Shown piece by piece: positions 32,097 to 41,649 of a stretch of DNA of 64,000 nucleotides (its first letter is position 1; the number at the start of each line of letters is the position of its first letter). The notes under the pieces were generated by a model. The model saw only the letters and a list, made by a program, of their open reading frames with translations, searched no databases and was not told the origin of the DNA. The DNA comes from Micromonospora globbae (GTDB lineage: Bacteria > Actinomycetota > Actinomycetes > Mycobacteriales > Micromonosporaceae): NCBI RefSeq assembly GCF_003610785.1, contig NZ_RAQQ01000011.1:62001-126000 (forward strand), written 5' to 3'. The position numbers and the translations under genes are program-made.

Positions 32097-32735
32097 ATGA
32101 TCCGGGTGTTCCTGCTCGACGACCACGAGGTCGTCCGTCGTGGCCTCGCCGACCTGCTCACCAGCAGCGGTGACATCGAGGTGGTCGGCGAGTCCGGCTC
32201 GGCGGCCGAGGCGGCCCGCCGCATCCCGGCGCTGCGACCCGACGTGGCGATCCTGGACGCGCGGCTGCCCGACGGCAACGGCATCGACGTGTGCCGGGAC
32301 GTGCGCGCGGTGGACTCCGGCATCAAGGGTCTGATCCTCACCTCGTACGAGGACGACGAGGCGCTGTTCGCCGCGATCATGGCGGGCGCGTCCGGCTACG
32401 TGCTCAAGCAGATCCGCGGCACCGACCTGGTCGACGCGGTGCGCCGCGTGGCGGCCGGCCAGTCGCTGCTCGACCCGGCCATCACCACGCGCGTGCTGGA
32501 GCGCATCCGCAGCGGGGTGGAGCAGCCGCGGGAGCTGAAGTCCCTCACCGACCAGGAGCGGCGCATCCTGGAGTACGTGGCCGAGGGGCTCACCAACCGG
32601 GAGATCGCCGCGAAGATGTTCCTGGCCGAGAAGACCGTCAAGAACTACGTCTCCAGCGTGCTGGCCAAGCTCGGCCTGGAGCGGCGTACGCAGGCGGCAG
32701 TGCTCGCCACCCGCCTGCTCGGCCAGCGTCACTGA
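32097..32735 (+). CDS. devR: DevR/DosR-like response regulator
   Basis: A 212-residue NarL-class regulator very like mycobacterial DosR. The receiver has FLLDDHEVVRRG, the phosphorylated Asp in AILDARLPDGNGID, and the lysine in YVLKQIRGTD. The DNA-binding domain is unusually close to DosR: SLTDQERRILEYVAEGLTNR, then EIAAKMFLAEKTVKNYVSSV and LAKLGLERRTQAAVLA. DosR turns on dormancy genes under hypoxia, NO or CO. The context agrees: Acg-type nitroreductases, universal stress proteins, phosphoketolase and a DevS-like kinase surround it. The kinase is not adjacent but lies 2.6 kb away on the other strand. Confidence 0.88.
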   Translation: MIRVFLLDDHEVVRRGLADLLTSSGDIEVVGESGSAAEAARRIPALRPDVAILDARLPDGNGIDVCRDVRAVDSGIKGLILTSYEDDEALFAAIMAGASGYVLKQIRGTDLVDAVRRVAAGQSLLDPAITTRVLERIRSGVEQPRELKSLTDQERRILEYVAEGLTNREIAAKMFLAEKTVKNYVSSVLAKLGLERRTQAAVLATRLLGQRH

Positions 32736-32820
32736 CCCTGGCGGCGGGGCTGGCGCCACATCGGCGTACGTAGATCACACCGCATCGGCGGAGGTGATTG
32801 ACCGAGGGTGTCGCGGCGAC

Positions 32821-32889
32821 GGCCGTGCGTGGGCTGGTTCGCGGGCCGTGCGTGGGCTGGTTCGCGGGCCGTGCGTGGGCTGGTTCGCG
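32821..32889. repeat. 23-bp minisatellite, three copies
   Basis: Three exact copies of GGCCGTGCGTGGGCTGGTTCGCG-type sequence with a 23-base period (32821, 32844, 32867). It lies between devR and the helR promoter in non-coding DNA. No function is evident. Confidence 0.88.
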
Positions 32890-32974
32890 CGGATCCTGGG
32901 GCGGGCCGGGGACGATCGTCCGGCCGGGAGGCGGGCACACGTCTCCCCGCCACTTTCAAGGTATAGCCGACCCC

Positions 32975-32994
32975 GGGGCTTGCGGCAAGACCCC
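32975..32994 (+). promoter_or_regulatory. Rifamycin-associated element (RAE)
   Basis: GGGGCTTGCGGCAAGACCCC, an inverted repeat (GGGGCTTG/CAAGACCCC with central CGG) that matches the RAE I recall upstream of rifamycin-inactivation genes and helR in actinomycetes. It begins eight bases after a TATAGC box and 151 bases before the helR start. RAE is reported to make the gene respond to rifamycins, so helR here should be drug-inducible. Confidence 0.8.
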
Positions 32995-33144
32995 GGTCGT
33001 GCCGCAGAATCGCTGGCCGAGGTCAGGACCTGCGGAAACGCGCGCACCCCGCGCCACGCCGCGGCTCGGCCGACGCGACCCCTGGCCCGGTTCGTCGCGT
33101 CGGTTCGGACACCGGGTGCCCCCAGGGCCCCAGGACGGAGCAGA

Positions 33145-35301
33145 ATGGTGGACGCCCGCACGTCGAGCGTGTTCGACCTGTCCGATCGCCTCGCCCGCAA
33201 GGCGGACCCGGCGCTGATCGACGCGGACGAGCGGCACTTCGCGGCCATCGCGGAGAGCCTCGAGCGGTCGATCGCCGACCTGTCCGCGCGCCTCGACGCG
33301 GCGCGCCGGGCGCCCGGCGGCATCGGCCAGGCGGCGATGGACCGGGACATGGAGGTCCACCGGCTCAGCGCCCGCCTGCGTGGACTGCGCCGCTACGGCG
33401 TGGACCTGTGCCTCGGGCGCATCGTGCACGCCGACGATCCCGAGCCCGTGTACATCGGGCGGCGCGGCCTCCGGGACGGCGCGGGCCGCCAGGTGCTGGT
33501 CGACTGGCGCTCGCCCGCGGCGAAGCCGTTCTTCGCGGCGACCCACGCCAACCCGATGGGTCTGGTGAGCCGCCGCCGGTACCGCTGGACCCGCGGCCGG
33601 ATCAGCGACTACTGGGACGAGGTGTTCACCGCGGACGGGCTCGAGGACCACGCGGCGCTCGACGACCAGTCCGCCTTCATCGCCAGCCTCGGCGGCGCCC
33701 GGTCGAGCCGGATGCGGGACGTGCTCGGCACCATCCAGGCCGACCAGGACGCCGTCATCCGTGCGGGGTCGAGCGGCGCTCTCGTCGTCGACGGCGGGCC
33801 GGGCACGGGGAAGACCGTCGTCGCCCTGCACCGCACCGCGTACCTGCTCTACGCCGACCCCCGCCTGCGGGACCGCCGGGGCGGGGTGCTGTTCATCGGC
33901 CCGCACCAGCCCTACCTGGCGTACGTGAGCGACGTCCTGCCCAGCCTCGGCGAGGAGGACGTGCAGGTGTGCACGCTGCGGGACCTCGTGCCCGAGGGCG
34001 CGGCGGCGACCGTCGAGACCGATCCGGAGGTGGCCCGCCTGAAGGCGTCGGCGGACCTCGTGAAGGCGGTCGACGCGGCCGTGCGGTTCTACGAGGAGCC
34101 GCCGGCCACCGGGATGCGGGTCGGGACCGAGGAGTCCGACATCTGGCTGAGCGCCGAGGACTGGGCCGAGGCGTTCGCGGCGCCGGATCCCGGTACACCG
34201 CACAACGAGGCGCGGGACGAGATCTGGGAGGAACTGCTCACGATCCTGCTGGACAGGTACGACGGTGACGAGCCGGAGGACCTGGTCCGCCGGTCGCTGC
34301 TGCGCAACCGGGACCTGCGGACCGCGTTCCACCGCGCCTGGCCGCTGCTGGACCCGGCCGACCTCGTGGGCGACCTCTGGTCGGTGCCCGCCTACCTGCG
34401 CCGGTGCGCTCCCTGGCTGCGGCCCGACGAGATCCGCAAGCTCCAGCGGAGCGACGCCCGCGCCTGGACGGTGTCCGACCTGCCGCTGCTGGACGCGGCA
34501 CGGCAGCGGCTCGGCGACCCGACGGCGTCGCGGCGCAGGCGCCGGCACGAGACCGCGGTCGCCGCCGAACGCGAGCGGATGACCAGGGTCGTGGACGACC
34601 TGATCCAGTCCGTCGACGACGAGTACGGCGTCGGCCTGGTGACGATGTTGCGCGGCGAGGACTTCCACGACGCCCTGGTCGACGCGAGCGGGCTGCCCGA
34701 GGCCGACCACGACCGGCTCGCCGGCCCGTTCGCGCACGTGGTCGTGGACGAGGCCCAGGAGCTGACCGACGCGGAGTGGCAGATGCTGCTGCTGCGCTGC
34801 CCGTCCCGCAGCTTCACGATCGTGGGCGACCGCGCCCAGGCCCGGCACGGGTTCACCGAGTCGTGGCGGGAACGGCTCGAACGGGTCGGCCTCGACCGGA
34901 TCACCCTGGCCTCCCTGACCGTCAACTACCGGACGCCGAAGGAGGTCATGGCGGAGGCCGAACCGGTCATCCGGGCCGTGCTCCCGGACGCCAACGTGCC
35001 CACCTCCGTCCGCGGCACGGGGCTGCCCGTCGTGCACGGGTCCGTGGCGGAGCTGTCGACGATCCTCGACACCTGGCTGGCCGGGCACGACGACGGGGTG
35101 GCCTGCGTCATCGGCGACCCCACCTTCCGGGAGACGGCCCGCGTCCGGTCGCTGACCCCCGAGCTGGCCAAGGGGCTCGAGTTCGACCTGGTCGTCCTCG
35201 TCGACCCCGAGGCGTTCGGCGACGGCATCGAGGGAGCGGTCGACCGCTACGTGGCGATGACCCGGGCCACCGGGCAGCTCGTCGTCCTCCGCAGCTCGTG
35301 A
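33145..35301 (+). CDS. helR: HelR-type RNA polymerase-protecting helicase-like protein
   Basis: A 718-residue superfamily 1 helicase-like protein of the HelD/HelR class, which binds RNA polymerase rather than unwinding DNA. The N-terminal region is charged and helical (about residues 15-75), fitting the arm that enters the polymerase secondary channel. Walker A is DGGPGTGKTVVALHR (about residue 217), Walker B HVVVDEAQELTDAEW, then VGDRAQARHGFTESWRERLE, and motif VI-like YVAMTRATGQLV near the end. HelR is reported to dislodge rifamycins from RNA polymerase and give tolerance. The RAE upstream supports HelR over general HelD. The ATG at 33145 has GGACGGAG seven bases before it. It is convergent with devS. 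Confidence 0.88.
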   Translation: MVDARTSSVFDLSDRLARKADPALIDADERHFAAIAESLERSIADLSARLDAARRAPGGIGQAAMDRDMEVHRLSARLRGLRRYGVDLCLGRIVHADDPEPVYIGRRGLRDGAGRQVLVDWRSPAAKPFFAATHANPMGLVSRRRYRWTRGRISDYWDEVFTADGLEDHAALDDQSAFIASLGGARSSRMRDVLGTIQADQDAVIRAGSSGALVVDGGPGTGKTVVALHRTAYLLYADPRLRDRRGGVLFIGPHQPYLAYVSDVLPSLGEEDVQVCTLRDLVPEGAAATVETDPEVARLKASADLVKAVDAAVRFYEEPPATGMRVGTEESDIWLSAEDWAEAFAAPDPGTPHNEARDEIWEELLTILLDRYDGDEPEDLVRRSLLRNRDLRTAFHRAWPLLDPADLVGDLWSVPAYLRRCAPWLRPDEIRKLQRSDARAWTVSDLPLLDAARQRLGDPTASRRRRRHETAVAAERERMTRVVDDLIQSVDDEYGVGLVTMLRGEDFHDALVDASGLPEADHDRLAGPFAHVVVDEAQELTDAEWQMLLLRCPSRSFTIVGDRAQARHGFTESWRERLERVGLDRITLASLTVNYRTPKEVMAEAEPVIRAVLPDANVPTSVRGTGLPVVHGSVAELSTILDTWLAGHDDGVACVIGDPTFRETARVRSLTPELAKGLEFDLVVLVDPEAFGDGIEGAVDRYVAMTRATGQLVVLRSS

Positions 35302-35313
35302 CGCGGCGGCCGG

Positions 35314-37047
35314 TCAGTCGCCCAGCGGCACCGACCAGTGCAGCTCGGTGCCGCGCGGGCGCGCCGGACGCAGCGTGAACTCGCCGCCGTGCCGCTCGGC
35401 GCGTTCGCGCAGGTTGACCAGGCCGCCCCGGGCCGCGGCCGGGTCGCAGCCCACCCCGTCGTCCGTGACGGTCACCGACACCCGCCCGGCGTGCACGCGT
35501 ACGGCGACCGACACGCGGTCGGCCTGCGCGTGGCGTACGGCGTTGGACAGGGCCTCCCGCAGCACGGCCGTGAGGTCGGGGCGGAGCTGGTCCGGCACGG
35601 CGCTGTCGATCGGCCCGGTCAGTTCCAGGTCGGGCCGGAACCCGAGCGACTCGGCGGCCACCTCGACGGCCTCGCGGATCTCCGTGCGCAGCGCGGCGCT
35701 CATGGGCGTGCGCAGCTCGAAGATCGTCCGGCGGATGTCCTTGATGGTGGCGTCGAGGTCGTCGACGGCGGCGTTGATGCGCTTGGCCACCTCGGGCCGG
35801 ATGCTCATCGGCGCGACGCTCTGGAGTTGCAGGCCGGTGGCGAAGAGCCGCTGGATGACCACGTCGTGCAGGTCACGGGCGATGCGTTCGCGGTCCTCGA
35901 GCACCACGAGCAGTTCCCGCTCCTCCTGGCCCCGGGCCCGTTCCATGGCCAGCGCGGCCTGCCCGGCGAAGCTGCTCAGCAGGGCCATGTCGTCGTCGGT
36001 GGCGGGGCCGTCCCCGTCCGCGCCGCGGGCGATCACCAGGACGCCGTGCAGGGTGTCGGCGGTGGCCAGCGGAGCGATCACCGCGGGGCCCGTGCTGAGC
36101 AGCGCCGGCCAGGGCGCGGCGTGCGCGAGGTCGTCCACCAGGTCGTGCCGGCCCGCGGCGACCGCCTCGCCGAAGCTGGTCTCCGCGGCCGGCACGACGG
36201 TGCCCGCCAGCGCGCGGGCCGCCTCGTCGCCGCCGTCGACGACCTCCACGGTGAACGTCTCGCCCTCCGGGTCGAAGAGCAGGACCAGGGACAGCTCCGC
36301 CTCGGCCACCTCGCGGGCACGGCGGGCCACCAGCGCCAGCGCGTCCGTGCGGCGTACCTCGCCGAGCAGCAGCGACGTGATCTCGGCGGTGGCGGCGAGC
36401 CAGCGTTCCCGCCGGTGCGCCAGCGCGTAGAGGCGGGCGTTCTCGATGGCCACGCCGGCCGCCGCGGCGAGCGCCACGACGATCTCCTCGTCGTCATCGG
36501 TGAACTCGGTGGCGCCCTGCTTCTCGGACAGGTAGAGGTTGCCGAAGATCCGGTCGCGGACGAGGACCGGCACGCCGAGGAAGCTGTGCATCGGCGGGTG
36601 GTTCGGCGGGAAACCGTACGACTTCGGGTGCTTGGTGATGTCGGGCATCCGCAGCGGGCGCGGCTCGTCGATCAGCAGGCCGAGCACGCCCCGCCCGTGG
36701 GGCAGGTCGCCGATGCGGGCGTGCACCTCCGGCGAGATGCCGTGGACGATGAAGTCGTGCAGCATCCGGTCGGGGCCGACCACGCCCAGTGCGCCGTACC
36801 GGGCGCCGGCCAGTTCGCAGGCCGCCTGCACGATCCGTTGCAGGGTGGTGCGCAGGTCGAGGTCGCTGCCGATGGCGACCACGGCGTCGAGCAGCGCGCG
36901 GAGCCGTTCGCGGCTGGTCACGACCTCGCCGACCCGGTCCAGCATCTCCTGGAGCAGCTCGTCGAGGCGGACGCGGGACAGCGGGCTCAGCCCGAGCGAC
37001 GGCGTCGGGGGCGACTCGGGCCGGGGATTCGGGGTGCTCGCTGCCAT
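35314..37047 (-). CDS. devS: DevS/DosS-like haem sensor histidine kinase
   Basis: A 577-residue soluble kinase with two GAF domains (about residues 55-205 and 225-375), a HisKA_3 domain with the phosphorylated His in RIARDLHDVVIQRLFATGLQ, and a HATPase domain (LREALSNAVRHAQADRVSV, DDGVGCDP). The first GAF contains GFPPNHPPMHSFLGVPVLVR and FGNLYLSEKQ, very close to mycobacterial DevS, whose haem ligand is His149; here His150 aligns with it, so haem binding and sensing of oxygen, NO or CO is predicted. The cognate regulator should be DevR at 32.1 kb. The ATG at 37047 gives a normal length. Confidence 0.88.
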   Translation of the reverse strand: MAASTPNPRPESPPTPSLGLSPLSRVRLDELLQEMLDRVGEVVTSRERLRALLDAVVAIGSDLDLRTTLQRIVQAACELAGARYGALGVVGPDRMLHDFIVHGISPEVHARIGDLPHGRGVLGLLIDEPRPLRMPDITKHPKSYGFPPNHPPMHSFLGVPVLVRDRIFGNLYLSEKQGATEFTDDDEEIVVALAAAAGVAIENARLYALAHRRERWLAATAEITSLLLGEVRRTDALALVARRAREVAEAELSLVLLFDPEGETFTVEVVDGGDEAARALAGTVVPAAETSFGEAVAAGRHDLVDDLAHAAPWPALLSTGPAVIAPLATADTLHGVLVIARGADGDGPATDDDMALLSSFAGQAALAMERARGQEERELLVVLEDRERIARDLHDVVIQRLFATGLQLQSVAPMSIRPEVAKRINAAVDDLDATIKDIRRTIFELRTPMSAALRTEIREAVEVAAESLGFRPDLELTGPIDSAVPDQLRPDLTAVLREALSNAVRHAQADRVSVAVRVHAGRVSVTVTDDGVGCDPAAARGGLVNLRERAERHGGEFTLRPARPRGTELHWSVPLGD

Positions 37048-37081
37048 CGGGCGATGCTATCGCCGGCGGCGCCTCGACCCC

Positions 37082-38089
37082 TCAGCCGTGCTCACCGCGC
37101 AGCGCGGACGTGTCGACCACCTGCTCCGTGGCGAGCCGCGGCGTGTGCGGCGGCCCCGCGTGCGCCGGGTCGGCGATGCCCAGGCGCAGCACGATGTACG
37201 GGTGGCCGAGCCCGGCGAGCAGGCCACGCAGCGTCTGGCGGGTGCCCTCGACCTCCACGACGCCGCTGAGCGGCACCACGGAGACGCCGAGGCGGGTCGC
37301 GGTCAGCCAGGCGGCGGAGAGCGCCTCGCCGGCGCGCAGCCAGCTGTCCGGTTCGTCCTCGTCGCCGTAGAGCAGCGCGTACACGGCCGCGCGGTCGTGC
37401 CCGGCGCCGATCGGCAGGGTGCCGGGGCGGCCGAAGTCGCGGGCCGGCACGGTCGTCTGCGGCGCCTGCTCGGGCAGCACGTCGGAGGGCAGGCCGGTGC
37501 CCGCGCCGGCCCGGCTCGTCCAGTACGCCAGCTCCTCGCGCAGCTGCGGATCCTCCGCCTCGACCGTCCCGGCGTGCGCGGCGGCCGCGGCCAGCTCCAG
37601 CACCTGGTCTCCGTCGAGGATCTGGAGCCGGCTGCCCTCGGCCACGGCCGCCTCGGCGATCTCCTTGACCGCCGCGGTGGGCACCGGCTCGTCGCTGACC
37701 GGCCGGCGGTCGGTGTGCCGGACCTGCATGCACTGCACGAGCCGCATGGCGGCCGGGTCGGGGTCGGTCCGGTGGAGCCCGGTGAGGCGGGCCAGCAGCT
37801 GCGGGTCGTCGGGATCGGGCAGCCGCTCCACCACCGGCGTCCAACCCTCGGCCGCCAGGGCCGTGCGGGCGTGGTGCAGAGCCGTGCCGCAGCTGAGGGT
37901 GAGCAGCCGCCCCTCCGGGTCGGTCGCCGCGAGCTGCCGGCTGCGGGCCGCGCGCAGTTCCAGCGCGTCGGGCAGCACCCGCCACTGCCAGGGCTGGGTG
38001 TTGTGCACCGAGGGCGCGTGGCCGGCGGTGGCGGCGGCCTCCGCGAGCGCGGTCGTCAGCGGGCGGTCCGTCGGGCTCTCCTGGCTCAT
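37082..38089 (-). CDS. Second Acg-type nitroreductase family protein
   Basis: A 335-residue paralogue of the protein at 30850. It shares AGHAPSVHNTQPWQWRVLPD, LSCGTALHHARTALAAEGW, QVRHTDRRPVSDEPVP, and a C-terminal half with GHPYIVLRLGIADPA. Identity to the first copy is moderate, so they are old duplicates. The ATG at 38089 follows AGGAAAGG at a 10-base distance. It lies downstream of a universal stress protein on the same strand but 147 bases away, and has its own DosR-box-like sequence upstream. Flavin binding and a dormancy role are inferred from the family. Confidence 0.88.
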   Translation of the reverse strand: MSQESPTDRPLTTALAEAAATAGHAPSVHNTQPWQWRVLPDALELRAARSRQLAATDPEGRLLTLSCGTALHHARTALAAEGWTPVVERLPDPDDPQLLARLTGLHRTDPDPAAMRLVQCMQVRHTDRRPVSDEPVPTAAVKEIAEAAVAEGSRLQILDGDQVLELAAAAAHAGTVEAEDPQLREELAYWTSRAGAGTGLPSDVLPEQAPQTTVPARDFGRPGTLPIGAGHDRAAVYALLYGDEDEPDSWLRAGEALSAAWLTATRLGVSVVPLSGVVEVEGTRQTLRGLLAGLGHPYIVLRLGIADPAHAGPPHTPRLATEQVVDTSALRGEHG

Positions 38090-38207
38090 CCTCACGACCT
38101 TTCCTCTGCGCCCATCGTGCCCCACCCGGGGCGCCGCGCGGGCCGGCTTGTGGTCCATCCTGCGCCATCGCGGTGGGGCCCGCACGGTACGCAGGTCCCC
38201 ACCGCCC

Positions 38208-38221
38208 GGGCCCTTCGGCCC
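38208..38221. promoter_or_regulatory. DosR-box-like site or short hairpin
   Basis: GGGCCCTTCGGCCC differs by one base from the site at 32047 and lies 119 bases upstream of the second Acg-type gene. It can also fold as CGGGCC-CTTC-GGCCCG, which would suit a terminator for the preceding stress-protein gene. Both readings are open. Confidence 0.35.
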
Positions 38222-38236
38222 GCCGGCCGGCCCGGC

Positions 38237-39127
38237 TCAGCGTTCCCGGACGACCGCCACCGGGCAGTGCGCGTGCTGGATGAGCTGCTGGCTCACCGAG
38301 CCGAGCAGCATGCCCCGCAGCCCGCCGCGCCCCCGGGTGCCGACGGCCACCATCTGCGCGCCTCGACTGGCCTCGACGAGTAGCGACGCCGGGCTGCCGG
38401 CCGTCACCTCGACCCGCATGTCCAGCTCCGGGTAGGTGCGCCGCCAGGGCGCCACGGTGTGCTCGAGCGCCGCGCGCTCGTCCGCCGCCAGCTCGTCCAT
38501 GTCCGGCGGTGGGCCGGCGCCCGGCCGCCACGATCCCGCTCCGGGCGGCGACCAGGCGCTGACCACCCGGAGCGGACTCCGGCGCGCGGCGGCCCGTTCG
38601 GCGGCGAAGCCGAGCGCCACCAGCGACTGGTCGGAGCCGTCCACGCCGACCACCACGGGCCCGTCGGTGGGTACGGCCGCGGCCGTCCCGTTCGCGCGGA
38701 CCACCACCACGGGGCAGTGCGCGTGCGCGGTGACCGAGACCGCCGTCGAGCCCACGAGGAGGCCGGCGAACCCGCCGTGGCCGCGGCTGCCGAGCACCAG
38801 CAGGCCGGCGTCCGCGGAGCGTTCCTGCAGGACCAGGGCGGGCGGGCCGTCGAGCACCTGCCCGGTGACCTCGATGTCGGGGTGGGCGGCGGAGGCGTCG
38901 GCCGCCGCCCGGCGGACCAGTTCCTCGATCTCGTGCCGGGCGGTCTCGTCCGGCCAGGCACCGGGCGCCACACCGGGGCCGAGCCAGCCGACCACGGTGG
39001 CCCACTCGAAGACGTACGCGAGCCGCACGGCCCGGCCGGTCCGTCCCGCCTCGTCCAGCGCCCACCGCACGGCGACGTCGGCGTCGGGGGAGCCGTCGTA
39101 GCCCACGAGGACGTCGCCGGCGCTCAT
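38237..39127 (-). CDS. Tandem-domain universal stress protein
   Basis: A 296-residue protein of two USP domains. Each has the ATP-binding G-x2-G-x9-G-S/T pattern: [19 protein letters not shown] in the first half and [19 protein letters not shown] in the second, with starts [20 protein letters not shown] and [20 protein letters not shown]. Tandem USPs of this kind are among the most strongly induced DosR-regulon proteins in mycobacteria. The ATG at 39127 overlaps the phosphoketolase stop (ATGA), so the two are translated together. Confidence 0.93.
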   Translation of the reverse strand: MSAGDVLVGYDGSPDADVAVRWALDEAGRTGRAVRLAYVFEWATVVGWLGPGVAPGAWPDETARHEIEELVRRAAADASAAHPDIEVTGQVLDGPPALVLQERSADAGLLVLGSRGHGGFAGLLVGSTAVSVTAHAHCPVVVVRANGTAAAVPTDGPVVVGVDGSDQSLVALGFAAERAAARRSPLRVVSAWSPPGAGSWRPGAGPPPDMDELAADERAALEHTVAPWRRTYPELDMRVEVTAGSPASLLVEASRGAQMVAVGTRGRGGLRGMLLGSVSQQLIQHAHCPVAVVRER

Positions 39128-41526
39128 GCCCCGCTCCGCAGGCCCGGCTCGGTCTCCCGGACCCAGCGCCACTCCGCCACCCGCGGGTCGTCCTCGCCGT
39201 ACTGGCGGGTGTAGTCCCGGCACGCCTGCCGGGTGTCGACCATGTGCTGGCGCAGGTGCGCGGCGCGGGCGGCGAGCCCGGGCACCCGGTCGATGACGTC
39301 GATGACCAGGTGGAAGCGGTCCAGGTCGTTGAGCATCACCATGTCGAAGGGCGTCGTCGTGGTGCCCTCCTCCTTGTAGCCGCGCACGTGCAGGTTCCCG
39401 TGGTTGGTGCGGCGGTAGGTGAGCCGGTGGATGAGCCACGGGTAGCCGTGGTACGCGAAGATGATCGGCCGGTCCGCCGTGAAGATGGTGTCGAACTCCT
39501 TGTCCGGCAGGCCGTGCGGGTGCTCGCTGGGCGGCTGGAGCCGCATGAGGTCGACCACGTTGACCAGCCGCACCTTCAGCTCCGGGAGGTGCTGGCGGAG
39601 CAGGTCCGCGGCGGCCAGCGTCTCCAGGGTCGGCACGTCGCCGCAGCAGGCGAGCACCACGTCGGGTTCGCTGCCGGCGTCGGTGCTGGCCCAGTCCCAG
39701 ATCCCCAGGCCGCGCCGGGTGTGCTGGATCGCCTCCGACATGGTGAGCCAGTTCGGGGCGGGCTGCTTGCCGGCCACCACCACGTTGATGTAGTGGCGGC
39801 TGCGCAGGCAGTGGTCCATGGTGGAGAGCAGGCTGTTGGCGTCCGGGGGCAGGTAGACCCGCACCACCTCGGCCTTCTTGTTCACCACGTGGTCGATGAA
39901 CCCCGGGTCCTGGTGGGAGAAGCCGTTGTGGTCCTGCCGCCAGACATGGCTGGAGAGCAGGTAGTTCAGCGACGCGAGGGGCTGCCGCCAGCCGATCCCC
40001 CGGGTGACCTTCAGCCACTTGGCGTGCTGGTTGACCATCGAGTCGACGATGTGGATGAACGCCTCGTAGCTGGTGAAGACGCCGTGCCGTCCGGTCAGCA
40101 GGTACCCCTCCAGCCAGCCCTGGCACAGGTGCTCGGAGAGCACCTCCATCACCCGCCCGTCGGGGGAGAGGTGCTCGTCGCCGGGGACGGTGGCGGCCAC
40201 CCAGGTCCGGCCGGTGACGTCGAAGGCGGCGCCGAGCCGGTTCGAGGCGATCTCGTCGGGGCCGAAGAGTCGGAACGTCTCCGGGTTGGCGGCGATGACG
40301 TCGCGGATCCAGCCGCCGAGCACCCCCGTGGCGCCGGCCATCGGCTCGCCCGGTCGGGGCACGTCGATGGCGTAGTCGCGGAAGTCGGGCAGGGTGAGGT
40401 CCCGCAGCACGCTCCCGCCGTTGGTCACCGGGTTGGCGCTCATCCGCCGGTCACCGCGCGGCGGCAGGGAGAGCAGTTCCTCGACCGGGGAGCCGGTGGC
40501 GTCGAACAGTTCCTCCGGGCGGTAGCCGCGCAGCCACCGCTCCAGCTCGGCCAGGTGCGCGGGGTTGGACCGGACCTCGGCCAGGGGCACCTGGTGCGAG
40601 CGGAAGGTCCCCTCGACGGGCGCGCCGTCGACCTCCCGCGGCCCGGTCCAGCCCTTCGGCGTCCGCAGGATGATCATCGGCCAGCGCGGGCGTTCGACGG
40701 CGTCGCCGGAGCGGGCCCGACGCTGGATGTCCGCGATCTCGTCGAGGGCGCGGTCGAGGGTGGCGGCGAGAGCCTGGTGCACCCGCGCCGGGTCGTCGCC
40801 GGCGACCACGTACGGCTGGTAGCCGTAGCCGCGCATGAGTTCGAGCAGGTCCTGCTCGGGGATCCGGGCGAGCACCGTCGGGTTGGCGATCTTGAAGCCG
40901 TTCAGGTGCAGGATCGGCAGGACCGCTCCGTCGCGGGCCGGGTTGAGGAAGACGTTGGACAGCCAGCTTCCGGCCAGCGGGCCGGTCTCGGCCTCACCGT
41001 CGCCGATCACGCACGCCACCACGAGGTCCGGGTGGTCGAACGCGGCGCCGTACGCGTGGCTGAGCGCGTACCCCAGTTCGCCGCCCTCGTGGATGGAGCC
41101 CGGCACCTCCGCGGCCACGTGGCTCGGGATGCCGCCGGGGAACGAGAACTGCCGGAACAGCCGGGCCATGCCGCTCTCGTCGCGGCCGACGCCCGGGTAG
41201 CGCTCCGTCCAGGTGCCCTCCAGCCAGGTGTTCGCCACGATCGCGGGGCCGCCGTGGCCCGGCCCGGTGATGAACATGGCGTTCAGGTCGCGGGCGACGA
41301 TGACCCGGTTGAGGTGGGCGTACAGCAGGTTCAGCCCGGGGCTGGTGCCCCAGTGGCCGAGCAGGCGGGGCTTGATGTGCTCCGGCGCCAGCGGCTGGCG
41401 GAGCAGCGGGTTGTCCAGCAGGTAGATCTGCCCGACGGTCAGGTAGTTCGCCGCTCGCCAGTACGCGTCCACCCGGCGCAGCTCGTCGTCGGTCAGGGGC
41501 TCCTGCAGGTCGAGAGCGGTGTCCAT
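39124..41526 (-). CDS. xfp: Phosphoketolase
   Basis: An 800-residue thiamine-diphosphate enzyme that splits xylulose 5-phosphate (and perhaps fructose 6-phosphate) with phosphate into acetyl phosphate and glyceraldehyde 3-phosphate or erythrose 4-phosphate. Landmarks are [59 protein letters not shown], the TPP motif [16 protein letters not shown], and C-terminal [20 protein letters not shown] and [18 protein letters not shown]. Length is typical. It gives an ATP-yielding route without oxygen, which suits its place in a dormancy block. Translationally coupled to the stress protein downstream. Confidence 0.96.
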   Translation of the reverse strand: MDTALDLQEPLTDDELRRVDAYWRAANYLTVGQIYLLDNPLLRQPLAPEHIKPRLLGHWGTSPGLNLLYAHLNRVIVARDLNAMFITGPGHGGPAIVANTWLEGTWTERYPGVGRDESGMARLFRQFSFPGGIPSHVAAEVPGSIHEGGELGYALSHAYGAAFDHPDLVVACVIGDGEAETGPLAGSWLSNVFLNPARDGAVLPILHLNGFKIANPTVLARIPEQDLLELMRGYGYQPYVVAGDDPARVHQALAATLDRALDEIADIQRRARSGDAVERPRWPMIILRTPKGWTGPREVDGAPVEGTFRSHQVPLAEVRSNPAHLAELERWLRGYRPEELFDATGSPVEELLSLPPRGDRRMSANPVTNGGSVLRDLTLPDFRDYAIDVPRPGEPMAGATGVLGGWIRDVIAANPETFRLFGPDEIASNRLGAAFDVTGRTWVAATVPGDEHLSPDGRVMEVLSEHLCQGWLEGYLLTGRHGVFTSYEAFIHIVDSMVNQHAKWLKVTRGIGWRQPLASLNYLLSSHVWRQDHNGFSHQDPGFIDHVVNKKAEVVRVYLPPDANSLLSTMDHCLRSRHYINVVVAGKQPAPNWLTMSEAIQHTRRGLGIWDWASTDAGSEPDVVLACCGDVPTLETLAAADLLRQHLPELKVRLVNVVDLMRLQPPSEHPHGLPDKEFDTIFTADRPIIFAYHGYPWLIHRLTYRRTNHGNLHVRGYKEEGTTTTPFDMVMLNDLDRFHLVIDVIDRVPGLAARAAHLRQHMVDTRQACRDYTRQYGEDDPRVAEWRWVRETEPGLRSGA

Positions 41527-41621
41527 GGTGACTGAGCCTCTCGCGGTTGGGGGGATGCTGCATCCGGAAGCGCCGTTCCTCCGGCCGGTCCAGCCTCCCG
41601 GACCGGCGTGGTCGGCGGTCA

Positions 41622-41643
41622 GGGCCGTTGGTCCCCAACGGCC
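41622..41643. promoter_or_regulatory. DosR-box-like site overlapping a hairpin upstream of phosphoketolase
   Basis: On the minus strand 41635-41622 reads GGGACCAACGGCCC, the same form as the devR-proximal site, about 95 bases upstream of the phosphoketolase start. The sequence also forms a 9-bp hairpin (GGCCGTTGG 41623-41631, complement 41635-41643) just past the preceding stress-protein gene, so it may instead, or also, be that gene's terminator. Confidence 0.45.
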
Positions 41644-41649
41644 GGGGCG

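Larger units (their letters stand above)
32736..33144. other. Regulatory stretch upstream of helR
   Basis: A 409-base gap between devR and helR. It holds a 23-bp minisatellite (32821-32889), a possible -10 box TATAGC (32962-32967), the rifamycin-associated element (32975-32994) and about 150 bases of leader before the helR start. Open frames through it are repeat-driven shadows. Confidence 0.6.

Noticed and set aside
32821-32889. The 23-bp triple repeat considered as a CRISPR or iteron origin
   Set aside because: There is no spacer between copies, only three units, and no replication gene in the window.
32794-33144. Longer helR start at 32794
   Set aside because: It would translate the minisatellite and the rifamycin-associated element. 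The ATG at 33145 has a ribosome site and the normal HelR beginning.
38172-38203. GGTGGGG...CCCCACC inverted repeat (38174-38203) as a DosR box
   Set aside because: The arms are 16 bases or more apart and do not fit the 14-base GGGAC-N4-GGCCC spacing; more likely a weak fold in GC-rich DNA.
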